Origin: Actinomycetota bacterium
GTDB lineage: Bacteria; Actinomycetota; Actinomycetes; UBA12327
NCBI GenBank assembly: GCA_026392555.1
Contig: JAPLBW010000049.1
Coordinates: forward strand, 1 to 5,931
Direction of reading: 5' to 3'
DNA: 5,931 nucleotides
Below the pieces are notes generated by a model. It worked only from the letters and a program-made list of their open reading frames with translations. It made no database searches and was not told where the DNA came from. Positions 1-5,931 of the stretch are shown in pieces (position 1 is the stretch's first letter; every line of letters begins with the position of its first letter). A program made the position numbers and the translations under genes.

Positions 1-1
1 G

Positions 2-220
2 CGGATCCTGCTCACCGGAGATCAGCCCAGCCCCACTGTGCACTACGAAGGGTGCCGCTTTAGGTCTCGGTGCTTCCGCTACCAGGCCCTTCCTGAGGCC
101 GAAACCAACGATTGCCGCACCCTTGACCCCAGCCTCACAGACCCCACAGGTAACACCTTGGGATATGAAGGGACTCATGGCGCAGCCTGTTTCCATATAG
201 AAGAGCGGGATGTGGTGTAA
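2..220 (+). CDS. Oligopeptide/dipeptide ABC transporter ATP-binding protein, C-terminal fragment (OppF/DppF or OppD/DppD type)
   Basis: This reading frame is open from the window edge to a TAA at 218-220 and gives 72 residues. It is the C-terminal tail of a cytoplasmic ATPase subunit that powers peptide import. Seen directly: it opens with RILLTGDQPSP, continues with GCRFRSRC at about residues 17-24, and ends with an AACFH motif at 61-65. This matches the oligo_HPY C-terminal region of Opp/Dpp ATPases, whose usual pattern is GD-x-PSP, then GCRF-x2-RC, then ACHF near the end. Cysteines lie at fragment residues 18, 24, 38 and 63. Walker A, Walker B and the signature motif would be upstream, outside the window. 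The gene 33 nt downstream encodes a peptide-binding lipoprotein on the same strand, which supports the call. A GTG at position 38 could be misread as the start of a 60-residue gene, but homology-like sequence continues upstream of it. Which of the two ATPase subunits this is cannot be decided here. Confidence 0.85.
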   Translation, partial: RILLTGDQPSPTVHYEGCRFRSRCFRYQALPEAETNDCRTLDPSLTDPTGNTLGYEGTHGAACFHIEERDVV

Positions 221-242
221 GAAAGGGGTCAGGTTCAAACTA

Positions 243-248
243 AAGGAG
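243..248 (+). promoter_or_regulatory. Strong Shine-Dalgarno for the substrate-binding protein gene
   Basis: AAGGAG lies 5 nt upstream of the ATG at 254 and is close to the ideal anti-16S pairing. It fixes the start of the lipoprotein gene. It lies in the 33-nt gap after the ATPase gene, and its last G falls in the right arm of a possible small hairpin (225-230 with 248-253). I see no convincing -10/-35 promoter in this short gap, so the lipoprotein is probably transcribed with the upstream transporter genes. Confidence 0.8.
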
Positions 249-253
249 ACCTC

Positions 254-1972
254 ATGCTCACCGTTCTTAGGCGCCGAAAGAGCGCCGCAGTCTTGGTAGC
301 CGGAACAGCTACCGTTGCTTTGCTCTTGGGCGCGTGCTCGGGAAGCAGCTCAAACACCACCGTAGGTGCTGGCACCAATGACATTGCCCCCACGCCTCGC
401 GACCAAGTCGCCGACGGTGGCACGCTTCGCTACCCCATCGCTGAATCGATTAATCAATTCAACATTAACCAGGCCGACGTCACCGGTTACGACGCCAACG
501 TGGTTTCCCCGATGCTCCCTGCGCCTTTTGACTTCAGTGCAGATGCCACGCCGTCGGTGAACAAGGACTACTTCAGCGACATCGTGTTGACTTCCACCAA
601 GCCTCAGGTAGTCACCTACACGATCAACCCCAAGGCCAAGTGGAACAACGGCGACCCCATCTCCTACAAGGACTTTGTCGCGCAGTGGAAGGCCTTGAAT
701 GGTTCGAACCCGGCCTACCAGGTTGCGTCAACCACCGGGTACGACCAGATCAAGTCGATCTCACGCGGAGCAAACAACCAGATTGTCACCGTGACATTTT
801 CTAAGACATACGCCGACTGGCAGGGCCTGTTCTCTGGCTTGTACCCAGCATCCGTCAACGCCACTCCTGACGCCTTTAACAACAGCCTGAAGGAAGGCAT
901 CAAGGTCACCGCCGGTCCGTTCAAGTTTGACAACGTGAATAAGACCACAAAGACCGTGACCATCGTGCGCGATGACAAGTGGTGGGGCGACCCAGCCAAG
1001 CTAGACCGCATTGTGTTCCCGGTCATCGTTGACACTGCACAGATTGATGCCCTGGCCAACGGCGAAATTGACTTCGTTGACATCGGTGCTGACAAGGATG
1101 CCTACAAGAAGGCCACCGAGAACGAAGCCGTCACGGTTCGTCGTGCCGCTGGCCCGAACTTCCGCCACATCACGTTCAATGGCACTGCCCCGAACCTGAA
1201 GGACCAGGCAGTTCGCATCGCTATTCAACAGGGCATCAACCGCCAGCAAATCGCTGACGCGTTGCTTGGTCCATTGGGTGGCACACCCACCGTTCTGAAC
1301 AACCACATCTTCATGGGCAACCAGAATGGATACAAGGACAACTCGGCAGTGGTCGCTTTCGACCCGACCAAGGCCAAGGCAGGCCTGGAAGCTGCTGGCT
1401 GGACGTTGGCTGAAGGAGACAAGTTCCGCAAGAAGGGTGGCAAGGAACTCACGTTGAACTTGCTCATCCCCTCGGGAACTCCGGCTCCTTTGGTCGAATC
1501 CCCGCTCATCCAAAGCCAGCTCAAGGACATCGGCGTCAACGTCAAGATCGTTGCCAAGGGTGACGACTTCTTTGACTTCGTGTCCAACGGCAGCTTCGAT
1601 ATGACCATCTTTACGTGGGTGGGAACTCCGTTCCCGATCTCGTCGAGTAAGTCGATCTACCAAAAGCCCGAGGGTGACAACATCTTCGAAAACTTCGCCC
1701 GCATTGGCACCAAGAACATCGACGGCCTGTTCGACCAGGCTGCCGCTGAACTTGACCCAGCCAAGGCCATCGACTTGGCCAACCAAGCCGATGCTGCGAT
1801 CTGGGCTGAGGGACACTCCTTGACCACCTACCAAAAGCCAGAGTTGATTGCGTGTAACAACAACTTGGTCAACTACGGTGCCGTGGGCTTTGCCTCACTG
1901 AAGTACCAGGACATCGGATTCAAGAAGGGCTCGCAGCAAAGCGCCACTCCTGCTGCCAGCACTACTCCGTAA
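254..1972 (+). CDS. Peptide ABC transporter substrate-binding lipoprotein, family 5 (OppA/DppA-like)
   Basis: A 572-residue extracellular solute-binding protein that captures peptides and delivers them to the membrane permease of an Opp/Dpp-type transporter. The N-terminus is a lipoprotein signal: basic MLTVLRRRK, a hydrophobic stretch at about 11-25, then lipobox LGAC with the lipidated Cys at 28. A Ser/Gly/Thr-rich linker follows. The body has SBP_bac_5 features: VADGGTLRYP near 52-61, WNNGDPIS starting at 130 followed by YKDFVAQW, and GWTLAEGDKF starting near 382 followed by a Lys/Gly-rich turn and a TLNLL strand. The last 15 or so residues are Ser/Thr/Ala-rich and probably disordered. The length is normal for the family. 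The ATG at 254 is chosen because it has AAGGAG 5 nt upstream and begins a complete signal peptide. It follows the ATPase gene by 33 nt and is probably the last gene of the operon, since a terminator-like hairpin starts 7 nt after the stop. The family is clear. The ligand is inferred from the neighbouring peptide-type ATPase and could instead be another family-5 substrate. Confidence 0.93.
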   Translation: MLTVLRRRKSAAVLVAGTATVALLLGACSGSSSNTTVGAGTNDIAPTPRDQVADGGTLRYPIAESINQFNINQADVTGYDANVVSPMLPAPFDFSADATPSVNKDYFSDIVLTSTKPQVVTYTINPKAKWNNGDPISYKDFVAQWKALNGSNPAYQVASTTGYDQIKSISRGANNQIVTVTFSKTYADWQGLFSGLYPASVNATPDAFNNSLKEGIKVTAGPFKFDNVNKTTKTVTIVRDDKWWGDPAKLDRIVFPVIVDTAQIDALANGEIDFVDIGADKDAYKKATENEAVTVRRAAGPNFRHITFNGTAPNLKDQAVRIAIQQGINRQQIADALLGPLGGTPTVLNNHIFMGNQNGYKDNSAVVAFDPTKAKAGLEAAGWTLAEGDKFRKKGGKELTLNLLIPSGTPAPLVESPLIQSQLKDIGVNVKIVAKGDDFFDFVSNGSFDMTIFTWVGTPFPISSSKSIYQKPEGDNIFENFARIGTKNIDGLFDQAAAELDPAKAIDLANQADAAIWAEGHSLTTYQKPELIACNNNLVNYGAVGFASLKYQDIGFKKGSQQSATPAASTTP

Positions 1973-1978
1973 GTTCAA

Positions 1979-2025
1979 CAACGTTAAAGGCCCGTCCCTC
2001 TCGTGGGGGCGGGCCTTTAACGTTG
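1979..2025. terminator. Bidirectional hairpin terminator between convergent operons
   Basis: A near-perfect inverted repeat pairs 1979-1998 with 2006-2025: 20 base pairs with one G-U wobble (1995-2009) and a 7-nt loop at 1999-2005. The core is GC-rich (GGCCCG with CGGGCC) and is flanked inside the stem by AAA on the left arm and TTT on the right, so either strand gives a GC hairpin followed by U residues. No longer U-tract follows on either side. It begins 7 nt after the stop of the lipoprotein gene (+) and ends 13 bases from the stop of dnaG (-), which is the expected place for a shared terminator. Only about 65 nt separate the two convergent genes, and the hairpin occupies most of that. Confidence 0.85.
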
Positions 2026-2037
2026 AAGCTGTAATTC

Positions 2038-3918
2038 CTACAGCGAACCGATCCCTTGTTCGCGCAAGCCGCGGCGATATTGCTCAAGGGCTAGTAGTTC
2101 ACCAAAGAGTTGCTGGTACTCGGCTTCTTGCTCCACCGGGTTCACACGCTGCAGTTTGGATTTGACCTGCTCGACTTGGCGCGTGGTGTCCAGCTCTTGC
2201 AGACGCGCCAACATGGAACTGGCGTAGCGCTCTTCGGCACCTTCGACGTCGATGCGAATGTCTTCAACAGCCAACGCGGTGATGTGAGTACGCACGCGAT
2301 CATCGGGGGCCTTGTCTCGAACCGCACCGATCCATGCTTCACCGCTGATCCCTGCGCCCAGCCCTCCGGCATCGGCGATGGCTTGACGGATTTCAGCAAA
2401 GGCCGGCACGGTGAAGCTCTGTCCATCGAGGGCGTCAAAGTGCGGACCGACCACAACTGGCCACTGCAAAGCAAGTTTCAAACTTTCGCGCTCGACCTGA
2501 ACGGCTGGATCCCGATAATTAGCCGGCGGCATCGTGGCGCCCTCGTCATTGACGGGCCGTTCGGCGCTGAGCTCTGGTTGGGCAGGGCGCGAACGCTTGC
2601 TGGCCAGAGCGACTTCTTGTTGCACACCAGCGATTTCCACTCCCAACCACCCAGCCAAGAGTCGGGTGTATTCCGGTCGCAGTGAAAGATCGCGGATCTT
2701 GGCCACCGCAGGGGCGGCTGCACGCAAAGCCAAGATGCGACCTTCAGCGGTGTTGAGGTCGTAACCGGCCAAAATCGTGCGGATGGCGAACTGGAACAGC
2801 GGTTCGCGACGAGCCACCAATTCACGCACGGCCTCATCGCCAGACTTCTGGCGCAGCTCACATGGGTCTAACCCCGAGCGTTCAATGGCAACAAAGGTTT
2901 GGGTCACAAACTTTTGGTCATCGTCAAAAGCCTTGAGTGCCGCCTTTTGCCCGGCAGCATCGCCGTCGAAGAGGAAGATGACCTCGCCCTTGAGTTCGTT
3001 TTGATCCATTAACAGCCGGCGCAAGACTTTGATGTGCTCGGAACCAAACGCGGTGCCACACGTGGCGACAGCGGTGGTCACACCAGCCAGGTGACAGGCC
3101 ATCACATCGGTGTAGCCCTCGATGACCACGGCTTGACGCGAACGAGCCACGTCCCGCTTGGCCACATCGAGACCGTAGAGAACCTGAGACTTCTTATAGA
3201 TCGGAGTCTCGGGGGTGTTCAAGTACTTCGGACCTTGGTCGTCGTCGTAGAGCTTGCGGGCACCAAACCCGACGGTGTCCCCCGCGAGGTCGCGGATGGG
3301 CCACATCAAACGCCCGCGGAATCGGTCATACAAACCGCGCTGTCCCTCAACGGCTAAACCAGCGGTCAAGATTTCACGATCTTGAAATCCCTTGGCGCGC
3401 AAGTGTGTGATCAGGCCATCCCAGCCTTGCGGTGAATACCCCACCCCAAAACTTGCCGCGGCGTGAGCATCAAAACCGCGCTCGGTCAAGAAGTCACGAC
3501 CGGTTTTGGCTTGATCAGTAGCCAGCTGGGCTTGATAAAACTTCTCGGCCTCAGCGTGGGCTTCGACTAACCGAGTGCGCTCGCCCTTTTGGCGATTGGG
3601 AGCCGTTCCGGATTCTTCGTAGCGCAACTGCACACCGGATCGATGCGCCAACTTTTCTACCGCTTCAGCAAAACTGAGGTGGTCCATCTTGATGATGAAC
3701 GAAATGACATCGCCGCCCTCGCCGCAGCCAAAGCAGTGCCAGTAGCCGCGCGCGGCGTTGACGTTGAAGGACGGGCTCTTCTCGTCGTGGAAGGGGCACA
3801 GGCCCTTGAGGCTGGCTCCTCCGGCACGCTTGAGGGTTACGTATTCGCCCACGACCTCATCGACCTTGGAGCGCTCGCGCACCAAGGCGACATCTTCGTC
3901 GCGAATTCGACCAGCCAT
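2038..3918 (-). CDS. dnaG: DNA primase DnaG
   Basis: A 626-residue primase that makes RNA primers on single-stranded template at the replication fork, where it works with the replicative helicase DnaB. Numbered from the chosen start: a CHC2 zinc finger with C41, H44, C62 and C65 (LCPFHDEKSPSF, then YWHCFGCGEGGD); the catalytic core with RFRGRLMWPI near 199-208 and the conserved YLNTPETPIYKKSQVLYG near 232-249; and a TOPRIM metal site with E267 in VIEGYTD and the acidic triad D318-G-D320 in FDGDAAG. The C-terminal helicase-binding part (about 430-626) is divergent, as is usual in Actinobacteria. Length is normal. The ATG at 3918 is preferred because it gives MAGRIRDEDVALVRER, the typical actinobacterial N-terminus, and leaves a 10-nt gap after dgt. 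An in-frame ATG at 3960 would add 14 residues unlike the family and overlap dgt. No strong Shine-Dalgarno is visible, so translation may be coupled to dgt. It is the last gene of the operon before the shared terminator. Confidence 0.97.
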   Translation of the reverse strand: MAGRIRDEDVALVRERSKVDEVVGEYVTLKRAGGASLKGLCPFHDEKSPSFNVNAARGYWHCFGCGEGGDVISFIIKMDHLSFAEAVEKLAHRSGVQLRYEESGTAPNRQKGERTRLVEAHAEAEKFYQAQLATDQAKTGRDFLTERGFDAHAAASFGVGYSPQGWDGLITHLRAKGFQDREILTAGLAVEGQRGLYDRFRGRLMWPIRDLAGDTVGFGARKLYDDDQGPKYLNTPETPIYKKSQVLYGLDVAKRDVARSRQAVVIEGYTDVMACHLAGVTTAVATCGTAFGSEHIKVLRRLLMDQNELKGEVIFLFDGDAAGQKAALKAFDDDQKFVTQTFVAIERSGLDPCELRQKSGDEAVRELVARREPLFQFAIRTILAGYDLNTAEGRILALRAAAPAVAKIRDLSLRPEYTRLLAGWLGVEIAGVQQEVALASKRSRPAQPELSAERPVNDEGATMPPANYRDPAVQVERESLKLALQWPVVVGPHFDALDGQSFTVPAFAEIRQAIADAGGLGAGISGEAWIGAVRDKAPDDRVRTHITALAVEDIRIDVEGAEERYASSMLARLQELDTTRQVEQVKSKLQRVNPVEQEAEYQQLFGELLALEQYRRGLREQGIGSL

Positions 3919-3928
3919 GCCCGCGATC

Positions 3929-5188
3929 TTAGGCGCGAGCCGAACCCAGCAGGGCGGCATGCATCAATTGGGCCCTGGTATCGGTCAAAGTAGCCACCTG
4001 ATCCACCACAATGCGCAGGCGAGCCTGATCGGAGTCGGCTTCGGCGAACCAGCCAGCGAACAGCGGATCCAGGGTCCCCGGCGCTCCAGCGATGACCGCA
4101 TCGATGAGTTCGGCGATGAGCTCGCGCTCGCGGGCGTAGCGGATTTCGGTTCCTGGGCGTTCCATGACGTAGCGGGCGGCGGCGGCTTTGAGCACCGCAC
4201 ACTCCAACCGTACATCGCGCGGCACGATCAAATCCGCGTTGTAGCGAGTCAGCGGTCCAGCGCCGAAGGCGTCGCGCGTGGCAGTCTCGGACGCATTACA
4301 AAAGCGGGAAATCAAATTGCTCGTCAGCGACTTTGTTGCGCCAAGCGAGCGCGCCGAACCATCGAACTCCGCAGGCCACCAAGACAACGCCAGTAAACGT
4401 TCGAGGGCGGCCTCGAGTTCACCGACGTCAGTGATATCGCGCGCGTAGCGATCCCGACATAGTTCGAGCAACGCCGAACGGTCAACGCGATCGCGCAACA
4501 TGGCCATGGTCAAGCTGCCATCGTGTAGTGCGTCCTCGAGGTCGTGGACTGAATAGGCCACATCGTCGGCCCAATCCATGATCTGGGCTTCGAAGCTTTG
4601 GTGTTCAGGGTCAACAGATGCTGGTCGCCCGGCACGAATCCATTCAAAGGCTGGAACATCGTCGGCGTAAACACCGAACTTGCGGCGCTCCGATTCAGCC
4701 GGCCACGGATATTTGACCGTGGCATCGAGCATGGCGCGCGTGAGGTTCAGTCCCACGTTGTCGCCTTCAGGGGTAAAGGTCTTGATCTCTAACCGCGTCA
4801 GGATGCGCAGGCTCTGGGCGTTGCCCTCAAATCCGCCACACGATTGGGACACGCGGTGCAGTTCGGCTTCCCCGTTATGACCAAAGGGTGGGTGACCCAG
4901 GTCGTGGGCCAAACACGCAGCATCCACCAGGTCAGGATCAGCGCCCAATCCCGCACCCAACTCGCGGCCGATCTGTGCACACTCCAGCGAGTGCGTTAAG
5001 CGGGTGCGCGGGAAGTCGTCCTCAAAGGCAACATGGACTTGTGTCTTGGCGGCGAGGCGACGCAATGCCGATGAGTGCAAAACGCGCGCGCGGTCACGCT
5101 GGAATTCGCTACGACCAACAGCTGTGGACACAGAACTGGGTGTGCGGCGTTCGCGATCGGCGTCGGTGTATCCGGTATCGAGTGTCAT
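3929..5188 (-). CDS. dgt: Deoxyguanosinetriphosphate triphosphohydrolase (dGTPase-like HD phosphohydrolase)
   Basis: A 419-residue cytoplasmic HD-domain enzyme of the Dgt family, which splits dGTP (and in some members other dNTPs) into the deoxynucleoside and tripolyphosphate. From the chosen start: the FQRDRARVLHSSALRRL region near 29-45, typical of the family; HD metal ligands H66 (in RLTHSLE), H95-D96 (in LAHDLGHPPFGHNGE) and a later Asp, D208 or D209 (in DWADDVAYSVHDLED); plus FEGNAQS near 120-126. All expected catalytic residues are present. The ATG at 5188 is preferred, being 10 nt after the preceding stop. An upstream in-frame TTG at 5218 would add 10 residues, overlap the previous gene and has no Shine-Dalgarno. 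The region before the ATG also lacks a strong Shine-Dalgarno, so coupled translation is plausible. It sits between a DUF218 membrane protein gene and dnaG; the dgt-dnaG pairing is common in Actinobacteria. Family assignment is firm. Whether dGTP is the preferred substrate is inferred. Confidence 0.95.
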   Translation of the reverse strand: MTLDTGYTDADRERRTPSSVSTAVGRSEFQRDRARVLHSSALRRLAAKTQVHVAFEDDFPRTRLTHSLECAQIGRELGAGLGADPDLVDAACLAHDLGHPPFGHNGEAELHRVSQSCGGFEGNAQSLRILTRLEIKTFTPEGDNVGLNLTRAMLDATVKYPWPAESERRKFGVYADDVPAFEWIRAGRPASVDPEHQSFEAQIMDWADDVAYSVHDLEDALHDGSLTMAMLRDRVDRSALLELCRDRYARDITDVGELEAALERLLALSWWPAEFDGSARSLGATKSLTSNLISRFCNASETATRDAFGAGPLTRYNADLIVPRDVRLECAVLKAAAARYVMERPGTEIRYARERELIAELIDAVIAGAPGTLDPLFAGWFAEADSDQARLRIVVDQVATLTDTRAQLMHAALLGSARA

Positions 5189-5198
5189 CGGGTTCAGC

Positions 5199-5855
5199 CT
5201 AGGCACAACCGGTGACAAGTGGCTTAGTCGTGCGCGCCTGATTAGCCGCGTAATACAACCGGGCCGCTGTCTCGCGCAGGATGTAGCGCGTAATGGCTGC
5301 CGCTCCTTGCGTGGGACTGTTCTGGTCCGGTGAGGTGACCGGCCTCATGCCTAAGTCCTTGGCCATGGCTTGGCTGCGCAACAGGTGCCACGGGTCGCTG
5401 ACCAGCGTCGCAGTACACAGACCCTTGGCGTCCATCTTCTTTGCGGCTGCGACCAAAGACGAGTAGGTATCACGCCCAGTACCCACCGAAATGATCGCTG
5501 AAGCCGGTACTCCGGCAGCAATCAACGCGTTTCGCCCAGCCGTGGCCTCCGTGTACCGATCACCCTTTTGCTTGCCACCCACGGTCATGATCCGCTTAGC
5601 CACGCCGTCTTTGTATAGGCGCTCAGCGTGGTCGAGGCGAGCTTGCAACACCGCTTGCGGGCGGCCATCAAACTGCGCAGCCCCCAACACCACGATGACA
5701 TCCGAGGAACGGCGATTGTCAATTTGTGCAGTGGCAAAAACCATGCCGGCGGTGAATAGCGGGATGGCAATCGCGACAGCAATCACTACGCCCAATAGCC
5801 GCCGAATCCATCGCGACTTCTTTGGCTTGGGTGCTGGCTCTGGATTCTTAGCCAC
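5199..5855 (-). CDS. DUF218 family membrane-anchored protein (YdcF/SanA-like)
   Basis: A 218-residue protein with one N-terminal membrane segment and a DUF218 (YdcF/SanA/ElyC-type) domain. Residues 1-19 are Lys/Pro/Arg-rich and are followed by a hydrophobic helix at about 20-43. The positive-inside rule therefore puts the C-terminal domain outside the membrane. The domain begins with the strand DVIVVLGAA (52-60) and continues with ARLDHAERLY (72-81), a GG turn at 93-94, E103, GTGRDTYSSL (125-134) and SDPWHLLRSQAMA (from 153), all in the expected DUF218 order. Biochemical function is not established for this type. SanA and ElyC relatives are linked to envelope integrity and peptidoglycan or lipid-carrier metabolism, and that link is only an inference here. 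The GTG start at 5855 is supported by AAGGA 6 nt upstream and by an in-frame TGA shortly before it with no other start codon between. It precedes dgt by 10 nt, so the two are very probably co-transcribed. Confidence 0.88.
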   Translation of the reverse strand: MAKNPEPAPKPKKSRWIRRLLGVVIAVAIAIPLFTAGMVFATAQIDNRRSSDVIVVLGAAQFDGRPQAVLQARLDHAERLYKDGVAKRIMTVGGKQKGDRYTEATAGRNALIAAGVPASAIISVGTGRDTYSSLVAAAKKMDAKGLCTATLVSDPWHLLRSQAMAKDLGMRPVTSPDQNSPTQGAAAITRYILRETAARLYYAANQARTTKPLVTGCA

Positions 5856-5861
5856 GACTGA

Positions 5862-5866
5862 TCCTT
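5862..5866 (-). promoter_or_regulatory. Shine-Dalgarno deciding the GTG start of the DUF218 gene
   Basis: Read on the minus strand, AAGGA is followed by a 6-nt spacer and then GTG at 5855. An in-frame TGA lies seven codons upstream of the GTG, with no ATG, GTG or TTG in between, so this site decides the start. It is the only clear Shine-Dalgarno for any of the three minus-strand genes; the two downstream genes have weak ones. Confidence 0.7.
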
Positions 5867-5882
5867 GAGGTGTTCACAAACA

Positions 5883-5930
5883 TCATCCTCCCGAATGCAA
5901 GTCGTCAGCACCGAACGGCACGCGGTCGTC
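5883..5930 (-). CDS. Probable C-terminal end of an upstream gene (edge fragment)
   Basis: On the minus strand, a frame open from the window edge encodes DDRVPFGADDLHSGG and ends in TGA at 5885-5883. Third codon positions are mostly G or C, like the genes around it, and the stop lies 27 nt before the DUF218 start, as expected for a preceding operon member. Fifteen codons are too few to prove coding or to identify the protein. From memory, tRNA-dihydrouridine synthase (DusB) genes often lie just upstream of dgt in Actinobacteria and several end in SGG, so DusB is a guess worth testing and not an identification. The alternative is a chance open frame in a promoter region. Confidence 0.4.
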   Translation of the reverse strand, partial: DDRVPFGADDLHSGG

Positions 5931-5931
5931 A

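Noticed and set aside
38..220. A stand-alone 60-residue gene starting at the GTG at 38
   Set aside because: The frame is open to the window edge and the residues before the GTG (RILLTGDQPSPT) belong to the same oligo_HPY motif, so this is the end of a longer ATPase gene.
1001..1834. A 277-codon open frame antisense to the substrate-binding protein
   Set aside because: It lies entirely opposite a clear family-5 binding protein, shows no recognisable domain or Shine-Dalgarno, and is explained by codon bias in the sense gene.
3919..3960. A 14-residue N-terminal extension of DnaG from the ATG at 3960
   Set aside because: The extension (MPPCWVRLAPKIAG) is unlike known DnaG N-termini and would overlap dgt. 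The ATG at 3918 gives the canonical actinobacterial start.
3589..4396. Plus-strand open frames of 134 and 212 codons across the dnaG/dgt junction
   Set aside because: They are opposite the conserved DnaG zinc finger and the Dgt C-terminus. Their sequences are Arg/Ser/Ala-rich without motifs, as expected for shadow frames.
5189..5218. A 10-residue N-terminal extension of Dgt from the TTG at 5218
   Set aside because: It is a rare start codon without a Shine-Dalgarno, overlapping the DUF218 gene. The ATG at 5188 fits the operon spacing better.
1..5931. Search for CRISPR repeats, transposases, tRNA or rRNA genes, riboswitches or defence genes
   Set aside because: By eye I found no regularly spaced repeats, insertion-sequence ends, tRNA-like cloverleaf or defence-related domain. 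Nearly all of the window is accounted for by well-known gene families.

Overview
The window looks like chromosomal DNA from an actinobacterium of moderate GC content (about 55-60% by eye). The evidence is the adjacency of dgt and dnaG, a DnaG that starts MAGRIRDEDVALVRER, and an oligopeptide-binding lipoprotein of the type common in Actinobacteria. The genus cannot be named from sequence alone.

Layout. Positions 1-1972 (+ strand) hold the 3' end of a peptide (Opp/Dpp-type) ABC-transporter operon. First comes the C-terminal tail of an ATPase subunit, cut by the window edge, with the Cys-rich oligo_HPY region. After a 33-nt gap with a strong Shine-Dalgarno comes a complete family-5 substrate-binding lipoprotein. 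Positions 1973-2037 carry a 20-bp hairpin that probably terminates transcription from both sides. Positions 2038-5855 (- strand) are a compact set of three genes read in the order DUF218/YdcF-SanA-like membrane protein, dGTP triphosphohydrolase (dgt), DNA primase (dnaG). With the preferred starts, both internal junctions are 10 nt. The right edge (5883-5930, - strand) probably carries the last 15 codons of another upstream gene of the same operon.

How the genes work together. The left operon captures oligopeptides at the outer face of the membrane and imports them with ATP. The right operon combines primer synthesis at the replication fork (DnaG) with control of the dGTP pool (Dgt), preceded by an envelope protein of unknown exact role. 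The two operons converge on the shared terminator.

I found no mobile element, CRISPR array, tRNA or rRNA gene, or undescribed multi-gene system. The region is mostly housekeeping. The points most worth a second look are the four-cysteine tail of the truncated ATPase (possible iron-sulfur site), the small hairpin around the lipoprotein's ribosome binding site, and the tightly packed replication operon.
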